Shown here: piece after piece, positions 26,142 through 34,588 of the stretch
How the letters are laid out: each line of letters opens with the position of its first letter
Numbering within the stretch: position 1 is the stretch's first letter
Origin: an uncultured Methylopila sp.
Lineage (GTDB): Bacteria > Pseudomonadota > Alphaproteobacteria > Rhizobiales > Methylopilaceae
Assembly: GCA_902168115.1 (NCBI GenBank)
Contig: CABHPB010000042.1
Span: 1-64,000, forward strand
Direction: 5' to 3'
DNA length: 64,000 bases
Notes under the pieces: model-generated
Seen by the model: the letters and a program-made list of their open reading frames with translations, nothing else
Told to the model about the DNA's origin: nothing
Databases searched by the model: none
Position numbers and translations under genes: made by a program

Positions 26142-27005
26142 ATGGCCGCGCAGCTCTTCTTCAACGGCCTCGTCACCGGCCTGCTCCTCGCGCTGCCGGC
26201 GCTCGCGCTAACGCTCGTCTTCGGCGTGCTGAAGTTCGCCAACTTCGCGGTCGGCGCGATGCTGACGCTCGGCGCCTATGCGGCCTGGGTCGTCAACGTC
26301 CAGCTCGGCCTGCCGCTGACGGCGGCCGCCGCGATCGCGGCCGTGACGGTGGCGGGCGCGGGCCTGCTCACCGACCAGCTCGTCTTCGAAAGACTGCGGC
26401 TCCGCGGCTCCATCACCCTGCTGGTCGCCTCGATGGGCGTCTCGCTCGTGATCGAGAACGTCTGCCGCTTCTTCTTCGGCAACGCCAGCCGCGGCTTCGA
26501 CGTCGCGCTCTCCCGCCCGATCCGCTGGGAGGGGATCCGCATCAACCAGGAGCAGATCACCATCGCGATCACGGTCGTGGTCTGCCTCGTCGCCGTCGAC
26601 GTGCTGCTGCGCTTCACCCCGCTCGGACGGGCGATGCGCGCCGTCGCCGACAACGCCTCGCTCGCGGCGGTGCGCGGGGTCGAGCGCCGCACCATAGCGC
26701 GGCTGACCTGGGTGCTGGGCGGCGCGCTGCTCGGGCTCGCAGGCGTCCTCGCCGGCCTCGACCGCTCGATCGATCCGCTGATCGGCTGGAACTACCAGAT
26801 CGCGATCTTCGCGGCCGCGATCCTCGGCGGCCTCGGCTCGCCGATCGGCGCCGTGCTCGGCGCGCTGACGATCGGCGTCGCGGAAGAGATGTCGGCGCTC
26901 ATCATCCCCACGAACTATCGGCAGGTCGTCAGCTTCGCGGTGATCCTCGCGCTGCTGCTGTTTCGGGCGAACGGACTTCTCGGAGCGAAGGCGGCGCGCA
27001 AATGA
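26142..27005 (+). CDS. Branched-chain amino acid-type ABC permease (LivH-like)
   Basis: 287-residue membrane protein with eight or so helices. LALTLVFGVLKFANFAVGAML near the N-terminus and RAVADNASLAAVRGVERRTI (EAA-like cytoplasmic loop) near residue 170 are typical of LivH. One base after the livF-like stop and overlapping the LivM-like gene. Confidence 0.93.
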   Translation: MAAQLFFNGLVTGLLLALPALALTLVFGVLKFANFAVGAMLTLGAYAAWVVNVQLGLPLTAAAAIAAVTVAGAGLLTDQLVFERLRLRGSITLLVASMGVSLVIENVCRFFFGNASRGFDVALSRPIRWEGIRINQEQITIAITVVVCLVAVDVLLRFTPLGRAMRAVADNASLAAVRGVERRTIARLTWVLGGALLGLAGVLAGLDRSIDPLIGWNYQIAIFAAAILGGLGSPIGAVLGALTIGVAEEMSALIIPTNYRQVVSFAVILALLLFRANGLLGAKAARK

Positions 27006-27922
27006 TCGCTTATCTCGTCACCATCGCGATCCTAGTCTGCGTCGCGGCGCTCGTCGGCCTCGCTCTGAACCTTCAGTGGGGACAGGCCGGGCTCGTGAAT
27101 TTCGGAGTCGTCGGCTTCGTGGCGATCGGGGCCTACGCCACCGCGCTGCTCGCGCCGCATCTCGGCTGGTTCCCGGCCATGCTGATCGCCGGCGCCGTCT
27201 CGGCGGCGTTGAGCGCCGGCCTCGCGCTGTTGTCGATACGGCTCGAGGAGAACTACCTCGCCATCGTCACCATCGGGTTCGGCGAGGTCGTGCGCCTCGC
27301 GATCCTCAACGAGGGCTGGCTCACCTACGGAGCGCTCGGCGTCGCGGACATCCCGCGGCCCTTCGCGGCGCTCGGCCAGATGATCGGCGGCGACACGGTG
27401 TTCATCGCCTTCGCGCTGGCGTTGGTGGCGGTCGTGTTCGTCCTGCTTGAAGCGATGGCGCGCTCGCCCTTCGGCCGCGTGCTCCGGGCGATCCGCGACG
27501 ACGCCACGGTCACGTCCGCGCTCGGCAAGAACGTCTTCGCGCTCCGCGTCCGCGCCTTTGCGGTCGGCGGCGCGGTGATGGGGACCGCCGGCGCGCTCCA
27601 CGCCTTCTACCTGACCTATATCGACCCGAGCCAGTTCACCCCGATCGTCACGGCCTACGCGTTCATGGCCGTGATCGCGGGCGGCCGCGGCTCGAACGTC
27701 GGACTGCTGATCGGCGCCTGCTCGATCATGGCGCTGCTCGAGGGCACGCGGTTCCTGAAGGACTTCGTCACCGTCATCGACGGCGTGCAGCTCTCCGCGC
27801 TTCGCCTCGGGCTGATCGGCGCCGGCATCGTGCTGCTGCTGATCCTGCGGCCGCAGGGGCTCGCGCCCGAGTCGAAGCGCCGGGCGGCCGACCTCCTGCC
27901 CGACGACAAGGCGAGCGCCTGA
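27002..27922 (+). CDS. Branched-chain amino acid-type ABC permease (LivM-like)
   Basis: 306-residue second permease; ATGA overlap with the preceding gene. LNLQWGQAGLVNFGVVGFVAIGAYATALL is the family N-terminal helix pair; FGRVLRAIRDDATVTSALGKNVFALR is the cytoplasmic coupling loop. Its stop overlaps the next start (TGATG). Confidence 0.93.
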   Translation: MIAYLVTIAILVCVAALVGLALNLQWGQAGLVNFGVVGFVAIGAYATALLAPHLGWFPAMLIAGAVSAALSAGLALLSIRLEENYLAIVTIGFGEVVRLAILNEGWLTYGALGVADIPRPFAALGQMIGGDTVFIAFALALVAVVFVLLEAMARSPFGRVLRAIRDDATVTSALGKNVFALRVRAFAVGGAVMGTAGALHAFYLTYIDPSQFTPIVTAYAFMAVIAGGRGSNVGLLIGACSIMALLEGTRFLKDFVTVIDGVQLSALRLGLIGAGIVLLLILRPQGLAPESKRRAADLLPDDKASA

Positions 27923-28485
27923 TGCCCCGCGTCACGCCCCTGCCCTCCTCGGCGCTGCCGCCGGACCTCGCAAGCCTCTACGAGACCTTCGCGGCGGGCT
28001 ATGCCGACTTCAGCGACCAGGCGGCCGTGATGGCGCATGTCCCGGCGGTGCTCGAAGGCCTGTTCGGCATGCTGCTCGAACTGCGCCGCCAGGGGAACGT
28101 CCCGCTGCGCTATGTCGAGCTCGCAGTCGTCACCGTCTCGGTCATGAACGCCTGCCCCTATTGCGTTTCCCACCACACGCCGCTGCTCGCCGTCGAGGGC
28201 GTGCCGCAGGAGGCGATCGCCCAGCTTCCGGCCTCGGACCATCCGGCCTTCGACGAGACCGACCGGCTCGTCGTCGAATACGCGACGCTCGTCACGAGCC
28301 GCGCCTGGGGGATCCGGGACGCCGTGTTCGAGCGGCTGAAGGCGCGGCTCTCCGAAGCCCAGATCGTCGAGCTGACGCTGCGCATCGCGCTCGCGGGCTT
28401 CTTCAACCGCTTCAACGACGCTCTCCAGATCGACGACGGCCGCGCGGCCGCCGCCATGACCCTCCCAAGGCCGCCGCCACTCTGA
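27922..28485 (+). CDS. Carboxymuconolactone decarboxylase/AhpD family protein
   Basis: 187-residue all-helical protein of the CMD/AhpD superfamily. The redox motif C-P-Y-C followed by VSHH (MNACPYCVSHHTPLL) marks the peroxidase-related, disulfide-active branch rather than the decarboxylase. Coupled to the LivM-like gene, so made together with the importer; may detoxify peroxide from flavin oxygenase uncoupling (inference). Confidence 0.88.
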   Translation: MPRVTPLPSSALPPDLASLYETFAAGYADFSDQAAVMAHVPAVLEGLFGMLLELRRQGNVPLRYVELAVVTVSVMNACPYCVSHHTPLLAVEGVPQEAIAQLPASDHPAFDETDRLVVEYATLVTSRAWGIRDAVFERLKARLSEAQIVELTLRIALAGFFNRFNDALQIDDGRAAAAMTLPRPPPL

Positions 28486-28499
28486 AAGAGACGCCTCCG

Positions 28500-29735
28500 A
28501 TGACCGACAACAGCTTCGTGGTGAACCGCCGGACCGTTCTTGCGGGCGTCGGCTCGCTGCCCCTCGTGGCGGCGCTCGGCAAGCCCGCCATCGCGCAGGG
28601 CGCCGCAGGCGATGTGCCGCTTGGCATGGTGTTGCCGTTCTCGGGCGCGACCGGGTCTTACGGACCGGCCATGAAGCAGGCCGCAGAGCTCGTCATCTCC
28701 AAGGTCAACGGAGCGGGCGGCATTCTCGGCGGCCGCCAGGTCAAGCTGTTCATCGAGGACAGCGAGACCTCGGCCACCGCGAGCGTCGCGGCGTCCAAGA
28801 AACTGCTCGAGGTCAACAAGGTCGAGCTCGTGGGCGGCTTCTGGGGCAGCCCCGAGGCGCTGGCCGCCAAACCCATCATTCTGGCGGCCAACAAGGTCCA
28901 GATGCTGTCCTGCGCTGCGAACGCCGTCACCGAGGGCGACACCAAGGGGCTGATCTACCGGCTGCAGGCCAAGTCCAGCCAGTGGGGTCCGGCCGGCGCC
29001 AAGGTGATGGACAAGATCGGGGCCAAGAAGGTCACGGTGCTGGCCCAGCAGAACCCGTTCATCGTCGCGATGGTCGAGCCCTTCAAGGAGGAGATGAAGA
29101 AGATCGGCGGCGAGGTGCTCGACATCGTCATGTACAACCCCGATCAGGCCTCCTACCGCGCCGAGGTCGAGAAGGCCTTCGGGCCGGAGCCGGACGCCGT
29201 GTTCGTGCTGCCGCTGCTGACCGACATGGTGTCGATCTCCAAGGAGATCTTCCGCGGCGGCTTCAACTCGAAAGTGGTTTCGCTCGGCACCGGCGCGGAC
29301 GCGGAAGGAAAGTTCCTGCAGGCGGTCGGCCCGGAGGTCGCCGAAGGCATCTACCACCTGCAGCCGGCCCCGCCGATCGACAGCCCGTCCTACGCCCGGT
29401 TCGTCAAGGACATGGGCGCGCCGGAGGGCGCCGTGTTCCTGTTCGCGGGCAACGCCTGGGATCAGATGTGCATCACGGTCCTCGCCATGGAGCACGCCAA
29501 GACGCAGGAGGCGGCCGTGTGGACCAAGTCGATCCGCGAGGTCTGCAACCCGCCCGGCGAGGCCGTCGACGACATCGTCGAGGCGCTGAAGATGGTCCGC
29601 GAGGGCAAGAGCATCAACTTCAACGGCGCCGGCTGCACCTGCGACTTCGACGAAAAGGGCGACTCCCTGAACCGCTCCTTCTACGTGCAGCTGATCAAGG
29701 ACGGGAAGAACACGCCGTTCGGCGTGGTGAGCTGA
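28500..29735 (+). CDS. ABC transporter substrate-binding protein (LivK-type)
   Basis: 411-residue periplasmic binding protein. Twin-arginine-like signal (VNRRTVLAGVGSLPLVAAL, cleavage after AIAQ). The mature part is a type I binding fold (VPLGMVLPFSGATGSYGPAMKQAAELVISKVNGAGGILGG split over two lobes; YNPDQASYRAEVEKAF). It follows the permease and ATPase genes in the same direction and completes the importer. The ligand may be the substrate of the NtaA-type oxygenase encoded next. Confidence 0.92.
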   Translation: MTDNSFVVNRRTVLAGVGSLPLVAALGKPAIAQGAAGDVPLGMVLPFSGATGSYGPAMKQAAELVISKVNGAGGILGGRQVKLFIEDSETSATASVAASKKLLEVNKVELVGGFWGSPEALAAKPIILAANKVQMLSCAANAVTEGDTKGLIYRLQAKSSQWGPAGAKVMDKIGAKKVTVLAQQNPFIVAMVEPFKEEMKKIGGEVLDIVMYNPDQASYRAEVEKAFGPEPDAVFVLPLLTDMVSISKEIFRGGFNSKVVSLGTGADAEGKFLQAVGPEVAEGIYHLQPAPPIDSPSYARFVKDMGAPEGAVFLFAGNAWDQMCITVLAMEHAKTQEAAVWTKSIREVCNPPGEAVDDIVEALKMVREGKSINFNGAGCTCDFDEKGDSLNRSFYVQLIKDGKNTPFGVVS

Positions 29736-29758
29736 ACACGGCTCTCGTCTGACACCGA

Positions 29759-29851
29759 CGTCATGCCCGCCTCAGGTGGGCGTCCACGACCAAGCCGGGG
29801 CGTGAAGCTCCGACTCCCCGGTCGTGTACGCCCGCGAACGCGCGGGCATGG
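29759..29851. repeat. Intergenic palindromic (REP-like) element
   Basis: Nested inverted repeat between the binding-protein gene and the oxygenase gene: CATGCCCGC with GCGGGCATG outside, GGGCGTCCACGACC with GGTCGTGTACGCCC inside, and a CGGGG/CCCCG core. This is the type of short palindrome scattered between genes in Hyphomicrobiales. It may also stop transcription from the importer operon. Copy number cannot be judged from one window. Confidence 0.75.
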
Positions 29852-29915
29852 CTGCGGCCGCGCGTTCGATCGCCGGGTGGCCCGGGCCGCAGCCTCATAA
29901 GTAAAACTTTGGTTC

Positions 29916-29938
29916 GTGCAAAACAATATAAATTTGCG
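29916..29938. promoter_or_regulatory. LysR-type operator copy 2 upstream of the NtaA-type oxygenase
   Basis: Identical in 22 of 23 bases to 24468-24490 (GTGCAAA, one changed base, then CAATATAAATTTGCG). It lies 98 bases before the oxygenase start and ties this operon to the regulator at 23520. Confidence 0.72.
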
Positions 29939-30035
29939 TTTGCATGGTGCGGTTACTACGATTTTGAAGTTCGCTCGATCCAGTCGTTCAAGAATACGCG
30001 CAGAACTTGAAATATATGGCCTGCAAGAGGCGTAG

Positions 30036-31367
30036 ATGAACCAGTCAAAGCAGATCCACTTCTGCGGTTTTCTCGTGGCCGGTCCGGTGGTCCACAGCCA
30101 CGCGATCTGGCGCAATCCGGCGCACGAAACGCCGTTTCTGAGCCTCGCTCACTATGCCGGCATCGCGAAGACGCTGGAGCGCGGGTTTTTCGACTTCGTG
30201 TTCTTCGCCGACCGGCTGGCGATCGCCGACCGCTACGGCGACAGCCATGAGATGGGGCTTCGCCTCGGCGACCAGGACGCGACCCGCATGGACCCGCTGC
30301 CGATCCTCGGCGCGATGGCGGCGGTGACCGAGCATCTCGGCCTCGGGGCGACGCGCTCGACGACCTATGACGCGCCCTTCAACCTCGCGCGCGAATTCGC
30401 GACGCTGGACCACATCTCCGGCGGCCGCGCGGCCTGGAACGTCGTCACGTCGATGAACGACGGCGAGGCGCTCAATTTCGGCGACGTGCCGCACCTCTCC
30501 CATGACGAGCGCTACGACCGCGCCGACGAGTTCATGGAGGTGGCGTTCAAGCTCTGGGACAGCTGGGAGCCGGACGCGCTGGTGCTCGACCGGGCGGGCG
30601 GCGTCTACGCCGACCCGTCCAGGGTCCATTACGCCAACCACAAGGGCAAGTGGTTCAAGGCCCGCGGGCCGCTCAACATTCCGCGCAGCCCGCAGGGGCG
30701 TCCGACCATCATCCAGGCGGGGTCTTCGGGCCGCGGCAAGGCTTTCGCGGCGCGCTGGTCGGAGGTGATCTTCGCGCTGCAGCCGAGCATGACGCGCATG
30801 GCCGCCTTCGCCAAGGACGTGCGGGCCGCGCTCGAGGCCGCCGGCCGCGCGCCCGACGCCGCCAAGGTCATGATGGCCGTGATGCCGTTCATCGGCGACA
30901 CGCGCGCGGAGGCGCAGGCCAAGCGCGACCTGCACGACAGCCTCGTCGACCCGCGGGTCGGCCTGTCGACGCTCGCGGCCCACGCAAACTCCGACTTCGG
31001 CGCCCTGCCGCTCGACGCCACGATCGACGAGATCGCCTCGAGCGGCAGCCAGGGCAATCTCGCGGCGCTGCGCTCGATCGCGGGCGACGGCTCGATGACG
31101 ATCGCGGACGCGGGCAAGATTTACGGGCAGGGCGTCATGTGCCCGCGCCTCGTCGGAACGGCGGAGGATATCGCCGACGAGCTGATCGCGATCGTGGATT
31201 CCGGCGCGGCCGACGGCTTCGTCATCTCGCCCGCCTTCCTGCCCGACACGTTCGACGACTTCGTCGACAAGGTGGCGCCGATCCTTCAGGCGCGCGGCCG
31301 GGCCCGCACGGCCTACGGCGCCGGGTCGCTCCGCGAGCGTCTGGGAACCTCCGAGGCGCGGCCGTGA
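30036..31367 (+). CDS. LLM class flavin-dependent monooxygenase, NtaA/SnaA/DszA (SoxA) family
   Basis: 443-residue FMNH2-dependent oxygenase. Family motifs: HFCGFLVAGP near the start, FFADRLAIADRYG, LDHISGGRAAWNVVTSMND, DERYDRADEFMEV, GSSGRGKAFAARWSE. Relatives act on nitrilotriacetate, EDTA, dibenzothiophene sulfone and pristinamycin. The reductase partner is encoded with a 4-base overlap. The shared operator links it to the ABC importer, whose cargo is then its likely substrate. Confidence 0.92.
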   Translation: MNQSKQIHFCGFLVAGPVVHSHAIWRNPAHETPFLSLAHYAGIAKTLERGFFDFVFFADRLAIADRYGDSHEMGLRLGDQDATRMDPLPILGAMAAVTEHLGLGATRSTTYDAPFNLAREFATLDHISGGRAAWNVVTSMNDGEALNFGDVPHLSHDERYDRADEFMEVAFKLWDSWEPDALVLDRAGGVYADPSRVHYANHKGKWFKARGPLNIPRSPQGRPTIIQAGSSGRGKAFAARWSEVIFALQPSMTRMAAFAKDVRAALEAAGRAPDAAKVMMAVMPFIGDTRAEAQAKRDLHDSLVDPRVGLSTLAAHANSDFGALPLDATIDEIASSGSQGNLAALRSIAGDGSMTIADAGKIYGQGVMCPRLVGTAEDIADELIAIVDSGAADGFVISPAFLPDTFDDFVDKVAPILQARGRARTAYGAGSLRERLGTSEARP

Positions 31368-31876
31368 GCGCCGCCGCCGCGATGCGCCTGTCGCCGGAGA
31401 CCGACGTCGATCCGGCCGCCTTCAAGGCCGCGATGCGGCGCCATGCGGCCGGCGTCACGGTGGTGACGAGCCGCCATGGCGCGACCGTCAACGGCATGAC
31501 CGCGACCGCGGTCTGCAGCGTCAGCGCGGAGCCGCCGCTGGTGCTCGTCGTGCTGAACCGGTCGAGCGCCTCGCACGGCGTCGTCTCGCGCGGAGGCGCC
31601 TTCGCGCTCAATTTCCTCAGCGAGGACCAGAGCGATCTCGCGGCCTATTTCGCAGGCCGGGACGGCAAATCCTTCGACGCCGTGCCGCACCGCATCGGGG
31701 CGAGCGGCTGTCCGCTGATCGAAGGCTGCGCGGCGCGGCTCGACTGCGTGCTGGAAAGCCAGCACAACGCGGGCACGCACACGATCTTCGTCGGCAGGGT
31801 CCTGCACGCCGAGACCAGCGACAGGGCGGCGCTGGTCTATGGCGACGCGGCGTTTGCGGGGCTTCGAACGCTCTAG
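31364..31876 (+). CDS. Flavin reductase family protein partnering the NtaA-type oxygenase
   Basis: 170-residue FMN reductase. GTG start overlapping the oxygenase stop (GTGA); an ATG at 31382 is an alternative. Motifs RRHAAGVTVVTSRHGATVNGMTATAVCSVSAEPPLVLV and HTIFVGRV. More distant from the two tandem reductases at 19.5-20.7 kb than they are from each other. It ends 8 bases from the convergent YeiH-like gene. Confidence 0.92.
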   Translation: MSAAAAMRLSPETDVDPAAFKAAMRRHAAGVTVVTSRHGATVNGMTATAVCSVSAEPPLVLVVLNRSSASHGVVSRGGAFALNFLSEDQSDLAAYFAGRDGKSFDAVPHRIGASGCPLIEGCAARLDCVLESQHNAGTHTIFVGRVLHAETSDRAALVYGDAAFAGLRTL

Positions 31877-31884
31877 GCGACCGG

Positions 31885-32913
31885 TCAGGCGAGGAGCTTC
31901 ACGAGGCTGAGGCTGAAGCCCGCGATGAACAGGAACGAGGCGAGGCCGAGCGCCAGAGGCCGAACGCCCCTGGCGCGCAGCTTCGAGATGTTGGCCCCGA
32001 CCCCCATCGCCGCGAGCGCCACCGTGAGCAGGAAGGTCGTGACGGGCGCCGCGAGCGACTTCACCTCGGCCGGGATGGCCACCACACTGTTGAGGATCAC
32101 GAGCGCGACGAACCCGACGACGAACCACGGCGTCGGGACCGCGGCGCGCGGCGCGCCCTTGTCGCCCAGGCTACGAGCCGCGATCAGCCCGAGCGCGACG
32201 ACCACCGGCGCGAGCATCATCACGCGGGCGAGTTTCGCCACGGCGCCGAACTCGCCCGCCGCCTGGCCCTGCGCGAAGCTCGCGCCGACCACCTGCGCGA
32301 TCTCGTGGATCGAGGCGCCGGTCCAGAGCCCGTAGGCGAGCGGATCGAGGTTTAGAAGGCCCGGCAGCAGCGGATAGGCCACCATGGCGATCGTGCCGAA
32401 CAGCGTGACGCACGCGACGGCATAGGTCACGTCCTCGTCCGAGGCGCGCGTCACCGTATTTGCCGCCATCACCGCGGAGGCTCCGCAGATCGAGGTGCCG
32501 GCCGCGATCAGCTGGGTGAGGCCGCGCTCGACGCCGAGCACGCGACCGAACCAGGTCGTGAAGAGGAAGGTCGCGACCAGTGTCGCCACGATCGTCGCCA
32601 GACCGCCGGCTCCGACCGCGATCACCTGCGCGACGGTGAGCTGGAGTCCGAGCAGCACGATCGCGACGCGAAGCAGCCGACGCATGGCGAACGTCAGGCC
32701 CGCACGCGCGGCGTCCGGCACGCCGACCAGATTGCCCATCGTCACGCCGAGGGCGATGGCGACGATCATCGGGCTGAGCGACCCCATGCCGGGCGCGAGA
32801 CGAACCCCATAGGCGGCGGCCGCGATCAGCGCGGCGAGCACGAGCCCGGGCAGAAGGTCGGCCGCAAGACTAGGCCGGCCAACATTTTCGTTCGTTCGGG
32901 CGAGAGCGGCCAT
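31885..32913 (-). CDS. YeiH family putative sulfate/anion exporter
   Basis: 342-residue protein with about ten helices of the UPF0324/YeiH family. [36 protein letters not shown] and [36 protein letters not shown] are family hallmarks. The ATG at 32913 is preceded by GGAGAT; an in-frame TTG lies 4 codons further out. Relatives occur in sulfonate and cysteate catabolic clusters, where they may expel sulfite or sulfate. No cognate LysR gene is directly adjacent. Confidence 0.88.
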   Translation of the reverse strand: MAALARTNENVGRPSLAADLLPGLVLAALIAAAAYGVRLAPGMGSLSPMIVAIALGVTMGNLVGVPDAARAGLTFAMRRLLRVAIVLLGLQLTVAQVIAVGAGGLATIVATLVATFLFTTWFGRVLGVERGLTQLIAAGTSICGASAVMAANTVTRASDEDVTYAVACVTLFGTIAMVAYPLLPGLLNLDPLAYGLWTGASIHEIAQVVGASFAQGQAAGEFGAVAKLARVMMLAPVVVALGLIAARSLGDKGAPRAAVPTPWFVVGFVALVILNSVVAIPAEVKSLAAPVTTFLLTVALAAMGVGANISKLRARGVRPLALGLASFLFIAGFSLSLVKLLA

Positions 32914-33210
32914 GACGATCTCCAATCGTGCGCCGCAACATCACGAACCCGCAGTCTTCAATCCAACGAATTATAACTGTCGTTCCGTTCGCCTCAGAAA
33001 AACTATCAATCTTATCAAGAAAACGGCCATCGATACGCCGGCTGTGGTGTGTATGCTTTGCCAGCGATCGAAAGCCGCGCCCTCGGCAGCAACCGATGAC
33101 TCTCAGGACATTGAATGCGCCTATAGTGAAATAAAAAGATCAAAACTATCATTGCCGGACAATTCCATTACTTTTCGCTTGGGTCTTTATGCACGCGACG
33201 CAGTAGCTGG

Positions 33211-33390
33211 ATGGCTTACACAGTGATCGTTGAAGGCGACGACGGCCCGACGGCGACTGTCGTTCCGACAGTGGTGGACGCGCTGAAGCTGATCAGGCGC
33301 CTGGAGCGGGACGGGACCGAAATCACCGTCGCTACCGAAACGGGCTGGATTCTGACAAGCGACGAACTGGAGAGTCTCGCGAAAGCCTGA
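33211..33390 (+). CDS. Small hypothetical protein (59 residues)
   Basis: Short reading frame, MAYTVIVEGDDGPTATVVPT..., ending ELESLAKA. It has a plausible strand-helix-strand layout (TVIVEG; VVDALKLIRRLERDG; EITVATETGWILTSDEL), good codon bias for this genome and no internal rare stretch, which supports it as real. No clear ribosome binding site and no known family. It follows a 297-base AT-richer gap and is convergent with the LysR gene at 33427. Confidence 0.55.
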   Translation: MAYTVIVEGDDGPTATVVPTVVDALKLIRRLERDGTEITVATETGWILTSDELESLAKA

Positions 33391-33426
33391 CGCTCCGCGC
33401 ATCGACGGCCCCGCGCCGCCGTCGCC

Positions 33427-34344
33427 TTAGCTCGTCGTCATCACGCCGAGAAAGGCCATCTGGGCCTTTGTGGCGTTGCGATGCCGGTGGCGCAGCGCCG
33501 TGAAGCGCCTCTTCGGCAACGGCATCCGGACCTCGACGAGCGTCCCGGCGGCGATCGAGGGCGCCACCACGAAGCGGGACAGAACCGCGGCGCCGGCGCC
33601 AGCCTCTGCCGCCGCCCGCACCGCTTCGTTAGACGCCAGTTCGATAGCGATATCGAGATCGCGGGGGTCGAGGCCGGCGCCAGTGACGAGGTTCTCCAGC
33701 ACCGAGCGCGTTCCGGATCCGCGCTCCCGGACGACCCAGCGCGACGTGGCCAGGTCATTGGCGCGAACCTCCCGCCCATCAGCCCAGGGATGATCGGGCG
33801 GCACGATGAGAACCATGGAGTCCTCGGCGACCGCGGTCGCGAGCAGCTCCCGCTCTTCCACTTCGCCTTCGACGACGCCGAGATGAACCACGCCGTCGTT
33901 CACCATGGCGACGATCGAGTCGCTGTTCGACGCCACGACGCTGACCGCGACGGCCGGATAGGTCGTTTGAAACCGGTGCAGGCGGGCCGGAAGCCAGTAG
34001 TTGGCGACGGTCTGGCTGGCCGCGACCGCCAGACGACCGCTGCGCATCCCGGCGAGATCCGTGAGCACCGTCTCGGCGACGGACACGCGAGCGAGCACCG
34101 CGCGGGCTTCGTCGAGAAAGGCAGCGCCTGCGTCGTTCAGAACGATCCTGCGTCCGACGCGGTCGAAGAGCTTCGCGTCGTATCGCGCTTCGAGACCCGT
34201 GACTGCGGCGCTGACCGCAGACTGGGTCAGCCGCAAATCAGCAGCCGCTTTCGTGACGTGCTCACGTTCGGCTACTGCGACGAAGATGCGGAGCTGCTCG
34301 AGCGTCAGGCCGCTTTTCCAAACGGTCACCGGTGACGAACCCAT
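33427..34344 (-). CDS. LysR family transcriptional regulator divergent from a SulP transporter
   Basis: 305-residue LysR protein. HTH LEQLRIFVAVAEREHVTKAAADLRLTQSAVSAAVTGLE; effector domain complete. The ATG at 34344 is preferred over an upstream in-frame GTG. It resembles the CbbR/CysL-like group. Divergent by 244 bases from the SulP gene and so its probable regulator; the gap is AT-rich. Confidence 0.9.
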   Translation of the reverse strand: MGSSPVTVWKSGLTLEQLRIFVAVAEREHVTKAAADLRLTQSAVSAAVTGLEARYDAKLFDRVGRRIVLNDAGAAFLDEARAVLARVSVAETVLTDLAGMRSGRLAVAASQTVANYWLPARLHRFQTTYPAVAVSVVASNSDSIVAMVNDGVVHLGVVEGEVEERELLATAVAEDSMVLIVPPDHPWADGREVRANDLATSRWVVRERGSGTRSVLENLVTGAGLDPRDLDIAIELASNEAVRAAAEAGAGAAVLSRFVVAPSIAAGTLVEVRMPLPKRRFTALRHRHRNATKAQMAFLGVMTTS

Positions 34345-34588
34345 CGCAGGGCGACCCACAAACGATCAGAGCGCAAGCGCCCATCTTTCATGTAACAACC
34401 CCATCCGTCTCCCATTAACTCAACTATTCAATTATAGACGGCGTCAATTTCATTGAATCTGTAATGCTTTCTGCGAGTTTTGTCTGGTATGTTCTGCGCG
34501 CACTGGTCCGATCTAACTTTGAGCTATTTAGATCGTCGTTTGGACTCATGAGTACGCCCCGGTCGGGCGGCGCGAGGGACGTGGCGAT

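Noticed and set aside
32914-33210. Mobile element or horizontally acquired fragment in the AT-rich gap
   Set aside because: No terminal repeats, transposase pieces or target duplications were seen; AT-rich promoters are enough to explain it.
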